Assembly (NCBI RefSeq): GCF_000091305.1
Contig: NC_013929.1
Location: 3,596,001-3,660,000, forward strand
Length of the DNA: 64,000 nt
From: Streptomyces scabiei 87.22
GTDB lineage: Bacteria > Actinomycetota > Actinomycetes > Streptomycetales > Streptomycetaceae
Reading direction: 5' to 3'
The position numbers and the translations under genes are program-made. Below, one piece after another: positions 17,916 through 26,277 of this stretch. Below the pieces are notes generated by a model. It did not search any database, had not been told where the DNA came from, and saw only the letters and a list, made by a program, of their open reading frames with translations. How positions within the stretch are numbered: position 1 is the stretch's first letter; each line of letters begins with the position of its first letter.

Positions 17916-19136
17916 GTGACCGTCCCCTCGCCGCTCGCCGACCCGTCCATCGTGCCCGACCCCTACCCTGTCTACGCCGACCTGGCCCAGCGCCGCCCCG
18001 TCCACTGGGTCGAGCGCCTGAACGCCTGGGCGGTCTTGACGTACGCCGACTGCGCCGCCGGGCTGAAGGATCCCCGGCTCACCGCCGACCGGGGGACGGA
18101 AGTGCTGGCCGCGAAGTTCCCCGGACAGCCGCTGCCGCCGGACAACATCTTCCACCGCTGGACCAAGAACGTGGTGATGTACACGGACCCGCCGCTCCAC
18201 GACGCGCTACGCCGGTCCGTCCGCGCAGGCTTCACCCGTGCCGCGCACCAGCACTACGACCAAGTCCTCCAGAAGGTCGCGCACGACCTGGTCGCTTCCA
18301 TCCCGGCCGGTGCCACCGAGATCGACGCCGTCCCCGCCCTGGCTGCCGAACTCCCCGTACGCTCCGCCGTGCACGCCTTCGGGGTCCCCGAGGAGGACCT
18401 CGGATTCCTCATCCCGCGCGTGAATACGATCATGACGTACCACTCCGGTCCGAAGGATCAGCCGGTGACGCAGGAGATAATCCTGGAAAAGCTCACCGAC
18501 CTGCACACGTACGCCTCCGAACTCCTCCAGGGCATGCGGGGCAAGGTCCTGCCGGACACCGTCATCGCCCGCCTGGCAGCCGCCCAGGACGGCCTGACCG
18601 AGACCACGCCGGAACAGACCGTGCACCAGCTGGCGCTGGTGTTCATCGCGTTGTTCGCGCCCACGACGCCGGGCTCTCTCAGCAGCGGCACGCTCGCGTT
18701 CGCCCGCAACCCGCGGCAGGTCGAACGCTTCCTGGCGGACCAGGCGTGCGTGGACAACACGGCGAACGAGGTCCTCCGCTACAACGCCTCGAACCAGTTC
18801 ACCTGGCGCGTCGCGGCCAAGGACGTCGAGATGGGCGGCGTACGGATCGAGGCCGGGCAGACTCTCGCCCTGTTCCTGGGCTCGGCCAACCGGGACGCCA
18901 ACATGTTCGAGCGACCGAACGACTTCGACCTCGACCGTCCCAACAGCGCTCGGCACCTGTCGTTCGGCCAAGGGGTGCACGCCTGTCTCGCCGCGCAGCT
19001 CATCTCCCTGCAGCTGAAGTGGTTCTACGTCGCCCTGCTGAACCGCTTCCCGGGCATCCGGACGGCGGGCGAGCCGATCTGGAACGAGAACCTCGAATTC
19101 CGCTCCCTTCGCTCCCTGCCGCTCAGCCTCCGCTGA
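17916..19136 (+). CDS. txtE: Cytochrome P450 TxtE, L-tryptophan 4-nitrating enzyme
   Basis: 406 residues, the published TxtE length. Residues described for TxtE active-site or heme-loop roles fall at their known numbers in this translation: Arg59, Trp82, Met88, Tyr89, His176, Asn293, Thr296, the heme ligand Cys357 in SFGQGVHACLAAQL, Glu394 and Phe395. Instead of the usual AGxDT the I-helix reads APTTPGS. TxtE uses nitric oxide and oxygen to make 4-nitro-L-tryptophan, the TxtB substrate. It is 33 bases upstream of txtD, in the same direction, so the nitric oxide source and its consumer are probably co-expressed. Confidence 0.95.
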   Translation: MTVPSPLADPSIVPDPYPVYADLAQRRPVHWVERLNAWAVLTYADCAAGLKDPRLTADRGTEVLAAKFPGQPLPPDNIFHRWTKNVVMYTDPPLHDALRRSVRAGFTRAAHQHYDQVLQKVAHDLVASIPAGATEIDAVPALAAELPVRSAVHAFGVPEEDLGFLIPRVNTIMTYHSGPKDQPVTQEIILEKLTDLHTYASELLQGMRGKVLPDTVIARLAAAQDGLTETTPEQTVHQLALVFIALFAPTTPGSLSSGTLAFARNPRQVERFLADQACVDNTANEVLRYNASNQFTWRVAAKDVEMGGVRIEAGQTLALFLGSANRDANMFERPNDFDLDRPNSARHLSFGQGVHACLAAQLISLQLKWFYVALLNRFPGIRTAGEPIWNENLEFRSLRSLPLSLR

Positions 19137-19169
19137 CGAGGTCAGCGCTCTACTCCCCTGCGAGGAATC

Positions 19170-20372
19170 GTGACCTCCGAAGTCGCTCTGGGCCCTTCCT
19201 TGCCCGCCCCGTCCCCGACAGCGTGCCCGGCACTGGGGCCCGATTCGTCCCTTGGCCCGGTCCCGTCGGCGGAACCGGCGACGCCGCAGTCCTGCGGCGT
19301 CGCCGATCCAAATGAGGCTGAGGAGTTCCTGCGCCAGTTCCACGCGGAGCAGTCCGATCAGCCCGTCCCGCTCGCCCGGCGCCTGGAGCAGGTCCGCGCC
19401 GCCATCGACGCCACGGGCACCTACCGGCACACCACCGCCGAGCTCGTGTACGGTGCCCGCGTCGCGTGGCGCAACTCCAGTCGCTGCATCGGCCGCCTGT
19501 ACTGGAACAGCCTGCGCGTCCTGGACCGCCGGGACGCCACAGCCCCCGATGAGATCCACCGGCACTTGTGCACGCACCTGCGCCAGGCGACCAACGGCGG
19601 GCGCATCAGGCCGGTGATTTCGGTCTTCGCCCCGGACTCCCCCGGCCGGCCCGGCCCGCAGGTGTGGAACGAGCAGCTCATCCGGTACGCCGGCTACCGC
19701 CGCGACGACGGCACCGTGCTCGGTGACCCGCGCACCGCCGACCTCACCGAGGCCATCCTCCGCCTCGGCTGGCAGGGCTGCCCCCAAGGGCCGTTCGACG
19801 TCCTGCCCCTGGTCATCGACACCCCCGACGACAAACCCCGGTTCTTCGAGCTGCCGCGGGAGCTGGTCTTGGAGGTCCCTATCACCCACCCCGACGTCCC
19901 ACGCCTGGCCGAACTGGGCCTGCGCTGGCACGCCGTACCCGTCATCTCCAACATGCGCCTACGCATCGGCGGGATGGACTACCCGCTCGCCCCGTTCAAC
20001 GGCTGGTACATGGGCACGGAGATCGGCGCCCGCAACCTCGTCGACGAGGACCGCTACAACATGCTCCCCGCCGTCGCCGCCTGCCTCCAGCTGGACACCA
20101 CCAGCGAGTCAACCCTGTGGCGCGACCGCGCCCTGGTCGAGCTCAACGTCGCCGTCCTGCACTCCTTCGAGGCCGCAGGTGTCCGGATCAGCGACCACCA
20201 CGAGGAGTCCCGGCGCTTCCTCGCCCACCTGGCCAAGGAGGAACGCCAGGGCCGCACCGTATCCGCAGACTGGAGCTGGATCGTCCCCCCGCTCTCCGGC
20301 GGCATCACCCCCGTGTTCCACCGTTACTACGACAACGTCGACCAGCGCCCCAACTTCTACCCCCACCAGTGA
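19170..20372 (+). CDS. txtD: Bacterial nitric oxide synthase oxygenase TxtD
   Basis: 400 residues from a GTG at 19170 (GAGGA close upstream). Oxygenase domain only, with no attached reductase, as in other bacterial NOS proteins. The proximal heme ligand is Cys106 in RVAWRNSSRCIGRLYW, and the arginine-binding glutamate is Glu284 in GWYMGTEIGARN. The extra N-terminal 40 residues are proline-rich and unlike the core. The enzyme converts L-arginine to nitric oxide, using electrons from cellular reductases, and in this pathway supplies NO to TxtE. Confidence 0.93.
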   Translation: MTSEVALGPSLPAPSPTACPALGPDSSLGPVPSAEPATPQSCGVADPNEAEEFLRQFHAEQSDQPVPLARRLEQVRAAIDATGTYRHTTAELVYGARVAWRNSSRCIGRLYWNSLRVLDRRDATAPDEIHRHLCTHLRQATNGGRIRPVISVFAPDSPGRPGPQVWNEQLIRYAGYRRDDGTVLGDPRTADLTEAILRLGWQGCPQGPFDVLPLVIDTPDDKPRFFELPRELVLEVPITHPDVPRLAELGLRWHAVPVISNMRLRIGGMDYPLAPFNGWYMGTEIGARNLVDEDRYNMLPAVAACLQLDTTSESTLWRDRALVELNVAVLHSFEAAGVRISDHHEESRRFLAHLAKEERQGRTVSADWSWIVPPLSGGITPVFHRYYDNVDQRPNFYPHQ

Positions 20373-20794
20373 AGTGATGAGGCGTCTACAACCCCGCCCC
20401 GCAGCATCTGCTCGACGGCCGCCAGTGCCGGCGGCTGTCGAACTCCTCCAGGAAGACGAGGTGGGAATGGCCGCAGGTGTGGCTGACGACGTCTCCCAAG
20501 GCCGGAGCCTGCGCGCCCTCACCGTGACTCGATTCGCTCTAGCAGCAGCTGGGCGGTCGCCAGCCAATCCCGTCGGCGTCGGCGTCGACGCTGGTCAGCT
20601 ATGGCGCGCACTGCCTGACCAGATGCGAGTCACCGTAGCGGACCAGGGCAGATGGGCGGGCACCTGAATGCCGAACCCGGCGGCGTCGGACATGGCGCCC
20701 ACTGGTCAAAGCGCAACGTCTGCAGCCTGATCGCGCTCACCAACTCCCGTACCGCCTGCAATCCACCACTCCCAGCGGCCAAGCAGCCAGCACA
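20373..20794. other. Gene-free stretch after txtD
   Basis: No supported gene. Plus-strand text such as VELLQEDEVGMAAGVADDV around 20430-20500 is protein-like but lacks a start and a recognisable family. It separates the toxin genes from a toxin-antitoxin remnant. Confidence 0.4.
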
Positions 20795-21157
20795 TCGCCG
20801 GGGCCGTCAACATGACCACAGGGCGGTGCTGTCGCAGCGCGGCTTCGGCGACCGCCGCATCAATCGCGTAGGTGTGCCCGCGCAAGCCGGCATCCATCAA
20901 CAGCTTCGAGGCCGCCCGCGCCTCCTCGTCGCCCACCGGGACTACGCGCAGTCCGGAAAGCACCCGGTTCAGGCAAGACATGTTCGTACGGGCGTGGACG
21001 GCCTCGATGATGGTGAGCGCGCTGATAACGACCTCCATGCCGCGCGAGCGGGCCTCGGCAACCAGAGCCACCACTTGCTCGTCGTCGGCGAGCAGCTTCG
21101 AAACCCCCCGCTGCCGAGGACCAGCGTCCCCTCGTGACTCAGCTTGCGGCGGGCCAC
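20795..21157 (-). pseudogene. PIN-domain (VapC-like) toxin, frameshifted and truncated
   Basis: A GTG at 21157, inside the antitoxin gene end, begins VARRKLSHEGTLVLGS. A run of six G then shifts the frame, and the family continues as SKLLADDEQVVALVAEARS, VISALTIIEAVHA and GHTYAIDAAVAEAALRQ. The C-terminus departs from PIN proteins after VVMLT near 20800. PIN toxins are RNases with acidic active-site residues; a one-base shift and lost tail should inactivate this one. Confidence 0.65.
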
Positions 21158-21423
21158 TCGGCCTCCTCGGCGAACACCTCGTCGAAGACGTGCCGCGCCC
21201 GCTGCCGGGCTTGCTCGGAGCCCGGCTCCTTACGGTTCTCGTAGTCCGCCAGGTACTCGTCCAGCACCTGGCCGCGCAGCTCACGCTCGACCGCCGCGGC
21301 GATGTACGCGGAGAACTCCCGCTTGCCCACCCGCGCCCGGATCGCCTCGGCGGTCCCCTCCGGCAGCGACAGGTTTACCCGCGTCGCTGGCCCCTCCGCG
21401 ATGCCGTACGTCGTCTCAGCCAT
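21139..21423 (-). CDS. Antitoxin-like protein paired with PIN toxin remnant
   Basis: 94 residues from an ATG at 21423: TRVNLSLPEGTAEAIRARVG, then FSAYIAAAVERELRGQVL, an arrangement like ribbon-helix-helix antitoxins with a helical acidic tail (DEVFAEEAEWPAAS). Its end overlaps the toxin start by 19 bases, the usual coupled layout of antitoxin then toxin. The reading frame is intact although the toxin is broken, so it may persist as an orphan antitoxin. It lies about 250 bases from an attachment-like site, a typical place for an element-stabilising pair. Confidence 0.65.
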   Translation of the reverse strand: MAETTYGIAEGPATRVNLSLPEGTAEAIRARVGKREFSAYIAAAVERELRGQVLDEYLADYENRKEPGSEQARQRARHVFDEVFAEEAEWPAAS

Positions 21424-21672
21424 GACCCCAAGCGTGTCAAACGAGTAGGAAAAGCGCTGCGGCCCGCGCCTGGGACTCGGCACCGGAGCCGACCGCCATC
21501 CCGGCACAACCGCAGCACGGTAGGGATGAGTAGGGGTGACGGCAGGTGACGACGGGTCAGGTTTCCTGGCACCATCCCAGCACGGAAAAAAACCAGGGGC
21601 CCGACCCCGAAGAGCCGAACCCCTATTGACCTGCATGTTTGCCAGATCAGTGACGTGGCGGTACGTCACCCG

Positions 21673-21779
21673 CTACACATTGAAGCGGAACGTTTGAAAC
21701 ACCGCTCCCACCTGCGGAAACGCGGTTTCTGGGGGGCAAAGTCAGCACAGAATCAGCACGGGAGATCAAGGTCAGCACC
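21673..21779 (-). other. Attachment-like site, right copy beside the integrase
   Basis: The minus strand reads TTCCGCTTCAATGTGTAG, again F-R-F-N-V-stop, but with three synonymous or stop-codon differences from the copy at 1599. TTGAAGCGGAACGTT (21680-21694) is shared exactly, and the following 70 bases are clearly related, ending in a 22-base identical block (21740-21761). TCAGCAC occurs three times here (21742, 21753, 21772), like arm-type integrase sites. The integrase gene begins its coding end 55 bases further right, so this is the natural attachment region of the right-hand element. Confidence 0.6.
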
Positions 21780-21833
21780 TACGCCGCTTCCTCGCACGTT
21801 GACCTCCTGCGGTGGCTCGGTCGGCACGTCCAC

Positions 21834-23057
21834 CTACACCGGGCGCATGGCATCCTGCATGATCTCCCGGCAACGGTGCCAGGCGCCAGGTACGAGGTGC
21901 CCGTAGATGTCGACCGTGGTCTTGATCGACTTGTGGCCAAGCCAACGCGAGACCTCATGGATGGGGATACCGTTCGCCAGAGCAGTCGAGGCGAAGAAGT
22001 GGCGGAGGCCGTGCGGGGTGTACTTCGGCTTGCCGTCCGCCCGGACAAGGCCGGCTGCCTTGAGTGCCTTCTTGAAGTGGTACGCATAGGTCGTGGCCGT
22101 AGGCATCGTGCCCTTGCCTCGCTCGCGAGGTGCGAAGAAGACTTCCAGCTCCTTGTCCCGGCCCCCCTTGTCCGTGAATACCACCGGCACGGCGTCCCAC
22201 CGCTCCGCATGGGCGACGATTTCTTCTTCTAGGAACGGCGCCGTGGGGATGTCGCGGTACTCTCCTTCCGCCCGGTGCTTCAGCGGCACAAACCGCGTCC
22301 GACAATCCCCGCGGTTCGCCTTCGAGCTGACCTGCCAGCGGACTCGTATGAAGTCGGTTCGACGACACTCCGTAGCGAAGGCGAGAGTCTCACTGATCCG
22401 GAGGCCGGCCGCTGCCTGCAAGTAGATCGTCAACCGGTACTGCGGAGAGATGTACTTCGCGACGAGATCGACCTCTTCGAGGGTCGGAATCTCATCCTCA
22501 TCCACGGCGAACGAGCTCGTCCGGGGGACCTTCACGCCCGCCGCAGGGTTTTCCGCTATGCGCTTTTCGGTGACGGCCGCCTGCATCATGGCCGCTACGA
22601 ACTTCATGCGGTCGTTGATGGTGGACGCGGCCATGCCCTCGCCGTTCCGGTGCAGGTCCGCGATGAACTTCTCGAAGTCCTTCTTTACGAGTCCGGCGAG
22701 CGTCTTCCGACCCAGGTGCGGAACCACGTGGTTCCGGGTGAACCCCTCGTAGTTCCGGCGCGTGCCTTCGGCGAGTATCTGAAGCCCGAGCCACTCCTTC
22801 GACCACGCTCGAAGGGTAATGTCCCCTCGCTTGGGGTCGAGGTAGACACCCATACCCTTGTCGTGTTCGACCTTCGACGCAAAGGCGTCGGCGCCATCGG
22901 GGCCGGTCTTCTTGGCGAACGTCTTCTCCCTCTGGCGGGCCGTCCGGCCGCCGGGCTCGCGGTACCTGACCGTCCAGTTGTGGCCGCAGCGGGTCTTCTC
23001 GCACGGGTAGTACTTGTTCGTCGGCTCGGTCTTGCACTTCTGGAAGACGGTGGCCAT
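21834..23057 (-). CDS. Tyrosine recombinase, site-specific integrase
   Basis: 407 residues from an ATG at 23057 with AAAGGAGG upstream. The catalytic set is complete: Arg220 in AAGLRISE, His349 and Arg352 in HGLRHFFAS, His in LGHKS and Tyr385 in VDIYGHL. The N-terminus has an arm-binding or AP2-like part with cysteines (YYPCEKTRCGHNWTVRYRE) followed by a SAM-like core-binding domain. Such enzymes integrate and excise Streptomyces integrative elements by recombination between attP and attB. Its 3' end faces the attachment-like site and an excisionase-like gene lies upstream in the same direction. Confidence 0.9.
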   Translation of the reverse strand: MATVFQKCKTEPTNKYYPCEKTRCGHNWTVRYREPGGRTARQREKTFAKKTGPDGADAFASKVEHDKGMGVYLDPKRGDITLRAWSKEWLGLQILAEGTRRNYEGFTRNHVVPHLGRKTLAGLVKKDFEKFIADLHRNGEGMAASTINDRMKFVAAMMQAAVTEKRIAENPAAGVKVPRTSSFAVDEDEIPTLEEVDLVAKYISPQYRLTIYLQAAAGLRISETLAFATECRRTDFIRVRWQVSSKANRGDCRTRFVPLKHRAEGEYRDIPTAPFLEEEIVAHAERWDAVPVVFTDKGGRDKELEVFFAPRERGKGTMPTATTYAYHFKKALKAAGLVRADGKPKYTPHGLRHFFASTALANGIPIHEVSRWLGHKSIKTTVDIYGHLVPGAWHRCREIMQDAMRPV

Positions 23058-23117
23058 ATGGCCTCCTTTCTGCATTGAAAAAGGGCATGACTCACCCGCA
23101 AGAGGAAAGGGAACGAC

Positions 23118-23351
23118 TCAGCCGTAGTTCTCATCCAGGTAGGCCACGATGTCGCGCTCACGGAATCGCAAGAGACGTCCGACTTTCTGGGCCTTGAGAC
23201 CCCAGGAGCGATACTTGTTCCGGACTGTGACTTCGCTGACCTTCAGCCATTCGGCGACTTCTTCCGGCGTCAGCAGCCGATTGCTGCCCCCGGCGGTCAA
23301 GACAGCACCTGCCCAAGTTGAAGCGCTACCGTCACGACGCCGCCTCGCCAT
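23118..23351 (-). CDS. Excisionase-like MerR/HTH_17-type DNA-binding protein
   Basis: 77 residues if the ATG at 23351 is used; the start is uncertain because no strong ribosome site is visible. The core LLTPEEVAEWLKVSEVTVRN, then WGLKAQKVGRLLRFRERDIV and AYLDENYG is a winged-helix domain of the excisionase/HTH_17 family. Such proteins bend att DNA and steer the integrase toward excision. It is 60 bases upstream of the integrase on the same strand, the usual xis-int order of actinobacterial elements. Confidence 0.75.
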   Translation of the reverse strand: MARRRRDGSASTWAGAVLTAGGSNRLLTPEEVAEWLKVSEVTVRNKYRSWGLKAQKVGRLLRFRERDIVAYLDENYG

Positions 23352-23608
23352 TACCGATGGGCGCAGATTTGGTAGGCATGGAAGGTTTGACTGCCCTCCC
23401 CGGACGAAAAAGGGCAGGAGGTATCGCGGATCGGCGCATGGGGTGGATGTTCCTTGCGAGGGAGCGAACAGGGCGACAGAGCGGGTCAGTAACACCGAGA
23501 GCCCACGTCAAATCAACGCGGAAACTCCTGCGTACTTGCGGCACTCCGACTGTGTTCGCAACGGCTCCACCGCCAAGCACAGCCGCCGCGAACACCCTCA
23601 ATGGTCGG

Positions 23609-23641
23609 CACGATCGCCGGTTTGGCTAACCGGCGATCGTG
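23609..23641. repeat. Perfect 14-base inverted repeat
   Basis: CACGATCGCCGGTT and AACCGGCGATCGTG flank a five-base loop TGGCT. The stem is perfect. It lies about 260 bases upstream of the excisionase-like gene. It could be a terminator, although no T-run follows, or a protein-binding site for the element. Confidence 0.6.
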
Positions 23642-23672
23642 GTCTATGTTTCGCCCGGCACGGTCCAGAAGG

Positions 23673-24113
23673 TCAGCCGGTACGGCCAGAAACCGGAGGG
23701 TCCCGCCGTCTGTCCCGAGCACCGGAGCGCGAGTACCGCCTGCTACCGGCGGTAGCTGCGTTGCAACAAGTCCTCACTGAGCAGCCCGACCTCACTGGCC
23801 AGAGAGACAGCGCTGCGGAATGGGCGCCACAATCCTCTTGCTGATGTACGCTCCACGACCAAGTCTCCATATGGGTGAAGAGCAGTGAAAGGGGCGGATC
23901 AGAGAGTCGCATTCGAGACAGGTGGTGCTCCTTGTCCAGCGCCTCTACGAGGAAGCCGAGCAGCGCGAGATACCGGCTGGCTGCCGTAAATGTCGGCCTC
24001 CCTGCCGACTCGAAATCTCGCCTCACTCGCTGACCTGGATTTTCCAGGGTGTTGTACGTTGACATGATCCCGGAGCAGGTTCCAGTCTCTTGGAGCTCTT
24101 TCTTGTCTGCCAT
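23673..24113 (-). CDS. Hypothetical protein, doubtful
   Basis: A 146-codon frame from an ATG at 24113 begins MADKKELQETGTCSGI and includes ASRYLALLGFLVEALDKEHH. Composition is less GC-rich than the neighbours and the C-terminus is arginine/serine-rich. I do not recognise it and no ribosome site is clear. It may be a horizontally acquired orphan or not a gene. Confidence 0.25.
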   Translation of the reverse strand: MADKKELQETGTCSGIMSTYNTLENPGQRVRRDFESAGRPTFTAASRYLALLGFLVEALDKEHHLSRMRLSDPPLSLLFTHMETWSWSVHQQEDCGAHSAALSLWPVRSGCSVRTCCNAATAGSRRYSRSGARDRRRDPPVSGRTG

Positions 24114-24558
24114 GGGCGAATCCGCTTGGATATACGACGTTGACCCCCCATCTACGGAAGCTCCCCGGCGGCCAGAACGCCAGCGAGGAAAGAAGTGTCT
24201 TTGAGCAGCGAATCCAGTCGTCCGCCTCGCGCACCTGCGGCGACTAACTTGATTGACAAGGGCGTTGGTGTGGGCCGTCGCCACTCACCAACGCTATGGC
24301 CTGCGACGACTACGTCGGATGGCAAGGAACTCCACGGACTTGGTTCGATGTCGGCGGACAAGGAGGCGCAGTACAAGGAGGAGACAGGGGACGGACCTCC
24401 CTCCTGGTAGCACTTGGGTCGAGGGGTGGTCCCACCCGGGCGACTCCCCGGAGGATGAGGACCCCCACGAAGCCGCAGCCTGAGCACCGTCTGGTACCTG
24501 CGCACCCACAGGGAGCCGCTGGATAGGGTCGGTTACTCCCGGCTTGAGAGGTAGTGGC
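24114..24558. other. Gene-free stretch before cutA
   Basis: Only short antisense frames of poor quality. It presumably carries the cutA promoter. Nothing else was recognised. Confidence 0.4.
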
Positions 24559-24882
24559 ATGACCGACATCGTGATTGCGCAGACGACCATCGACGACGAG
24601 GACCAGGCGAAGACGCTGGCTCGGGGCGCGGTTGAGAGCAAGCTGGCAGCGGGCGCTCACATCGACGCGCCGTTCACCGCCGTCTACTGGTGGAAAAGTG
24701 ACATCGAGACGGTGCGGGAGTGGCGGATCTCGTACATGACGACCGCAGCCCGGCTTCCGGAGCTGGAGGCGTGGGTGTCAGAGAAGCACTCGTACGAGGT
24801 GCCGCAGTGGGTCACCCTTCCTGTAACAGGCGGATCGGCTGCTTACCTGTCCTGGGTCGTTGAGGAGACGACCAAGCGCTGA
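24559..24882 (+). CDS. cutA: CutA-type divalent-cation tolerance protein
   Basis: 107 residues from an ATG with GAGAGG upstream. The order IVIAQTTIDDEDQAKTLARG, then VESKLAAGAHIDAPFTAVYW and ELEAWVSEKHSYEVPQ matches the small trimeric CutA1 fold, including the YEVP motif near the C-terminus. CutA proteins are cytoplasmic ferredoxin-like trimers linked to copper and other divalent-metal tolerance, with unclear biochemical activity. It stands alone and is convergent with the XRE regulator gene. Confidence 0.8.
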   Translation: MTDIVIAQTTIDDEDQAKTLARGAVESKLAAGAHIDAPFTAVYWWKSDIETVREWRISYMTTAARLPELEAWVSEKHSYEVPQWVTLPVTGGSAAYLSWVVEETTKR

Positions 24883-24940
24883 CGCGCTGCGCGACGCGTT
24901 CGCGTCCCGGGCAAGCTCCGCGTTGCGTATGGCACGAGCC

Positions 24941-26182
24941 TCAGGACGCGAACTGCCTTAGGTGATCGGCAAGTTCTCGCTCGTTGTCTGGAAGCCAGGT
25001 CACGATGGATCGGGCGCGCTCCTTGCCCATCGTATTGGGCTTGGCCTGACTCGCGGCCGCAAACTGACGTGTTACGTAGACACCTTGTTCGACGTCTCCG
25101 CCGCGTAGCAGCGCGGAAGCAAGGTCACCGAGGACGACAACGCCTGCATCCGATAGGCCATCCCCGAGGCGCTCGACGGCAGTGTCGGCCGTGGCGGTCA
25201 GCTCGGATCTTCCCAGCTGTCCATAGACGGAGAGTGCCAGTGAGTCCATGCGGTAAGGGGTCACGAATCGGACCCACGCCTGCTCGCTTGTGTGATCGGC
25301 AAAGTCGTAGGCGAAACGTGCTCGTTCCAATGCACGCAGTGCCTCTGTGTCGTCGCCCAGCGCCGCAGCCTCCTCGGCCTGCCTGCCGAGCACCCAGGCA
25401 GCGGCCGTGGCGTTGCCGGGTCCTCGAACATCATGTGCTGCCTGGGAAAGGAGCCTCAACCTTTCTTTGGGCGTCGGAGCTCCGTAGCTGGCGTAGGTCA
25501 GGGCCAGGGCGCGGAGTGGCGGGTGTCCGGCGGCCGATGCACACTCCGACGTGACCTGGTAATAGGCGTCAGCCTTGTGTGCCTCCCCTAGGTCCCAGGC
25601 CACCCACCCGGCCAGGGCTGCGGTTTCTCCGGCGGCGATGGTGAGAGCCCGCTCGTGCTCGCCGGCACGGGGCAGAGCTGCCGTGATCGCGTCAAGGTGA
25701 GACTCGACCGTGCGTTGCAACTGCCTTGCGCTAAGGCTGAGTTCTTGGATGTGCAACTCAGCAGCTCGATCGACGAGTACGGCAGCGGCAGGCGCGTCGG
25801 TCTTGGAACCCTTACCGAGGGCGAGGGCCAGCCGTCCCCAGGGCTCGGCAGCCGCGCTCACGCCAAGGGCGGCGCCCCCCAGCAACGTGCGGCGCTTCAC
25901 GTCCTCCTGGTCCTCCTCTTCACGGTCGTATTTCTTTCTCTTCCTGGCGCGAGCGGCCTTGGCCTCCCGCCTCAAGTCTTCGAATGAGACGCCGCAGGCC
26001 GCCGCGATCTGTTCAAGCGTGTGGTTGGTCGGGACGTTCTCAAACTGCTCGTAGCGACTGATCTCTCGACGGGTCATGGTGTCCCGGCCGGAGACAGCGT
26101 TGATGGCGGCTGCCTGCTGCTCCTGCGTCCGGCCTGCGTCCTTGCGAAGCCGGAGGAGTAGTTCGGCGAACGGATCTGCCAT
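24941..26182 (-). CDS. XRE-family regulator with TPR-like C-terminus
   Basis: 413 residues from the ATG at 26182; in-frame upstream sequence is rejected. The N-terminal 75 residues are an XRE helix-turn-helix (LLLRLRKDAGRTQEQQAAAI, TRREISRYEQ, AAACGVSFEDL). A basic stretch (KAARARKRKKYDREEE) follows, then a helical domain with repeated alanine-rich helices like tetratricopeptide folds. Streptomyces has many such orphan regulators beside anti-sigma-type ATPases. The upstream DNA has four TTCCCC-type motifs that may be its own operator. Target genes are unknown. Confidence 0.75.
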   Translation of the reverse strand: MADPFAELLLRLRKDAGRTQEQQAAAINAVSGRDTMTRREISRYEQFENVPTNHTLEQIAAACGVSFEDLRREAKAARARKRKKYDREEEDQEDVKRRTLLGGAALGVSAAAEPWGRLALALGKGSKTDAPAAAVLVDRAAELHIQELSLSARQLQRTVESHLDAITAALPRAGEHERALTIAAGETAALAGWVAWDLGEAHKADAYYQVTSECASAAGHPPLRALALTYASYGAPTPKERLRLLSQAAHDVRGPGNATAAAWVLGRQAEEAAALGDDTEALRALERARFAYDFADHTSEQAWVRFVTPYRMDSLALSVYGQLGRSELTATADTAVERLGDGLSDAGVVVLGDLASALLRGGDVEQGVYVTRQFAAASQAKPNTMGKERARSIVTWLPDNERELADHLRQFAS

Positions 26183-26226
26183 GAGTGTGGCCTCTGTCCG
26201 GGGGCGGAATCCAATCATGGCCTGGA

Positions 26227-26277
26227 TTCCCCCGCCTATTTCCCCCCTTGACAAACTTTTCCCCCTCCGAATTCCCC
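26227..26277. promoter_or_regulatory. Fourfold TTCCCC motif upstream of the XRE gene
   Basis: On the plus strand TTCCCCC or TTTCCCCCC occurs at 26227, 26239 and 26259, and TTCCCC at 26272, with starts 12-20 bases apart. Read from the gene it is GGGGGAA repeated four times, starting 45 bases before the start codon. Spacing near one or two helical turns suggests cooperative binding, possibly autoregulation. Confidence 0.4.

Noticed and set aside
18207..19931. 574-codon minus-strand frame over txtE and txtD
   Set aside because: Antisense of two well-supported genes; no recognisable domain.
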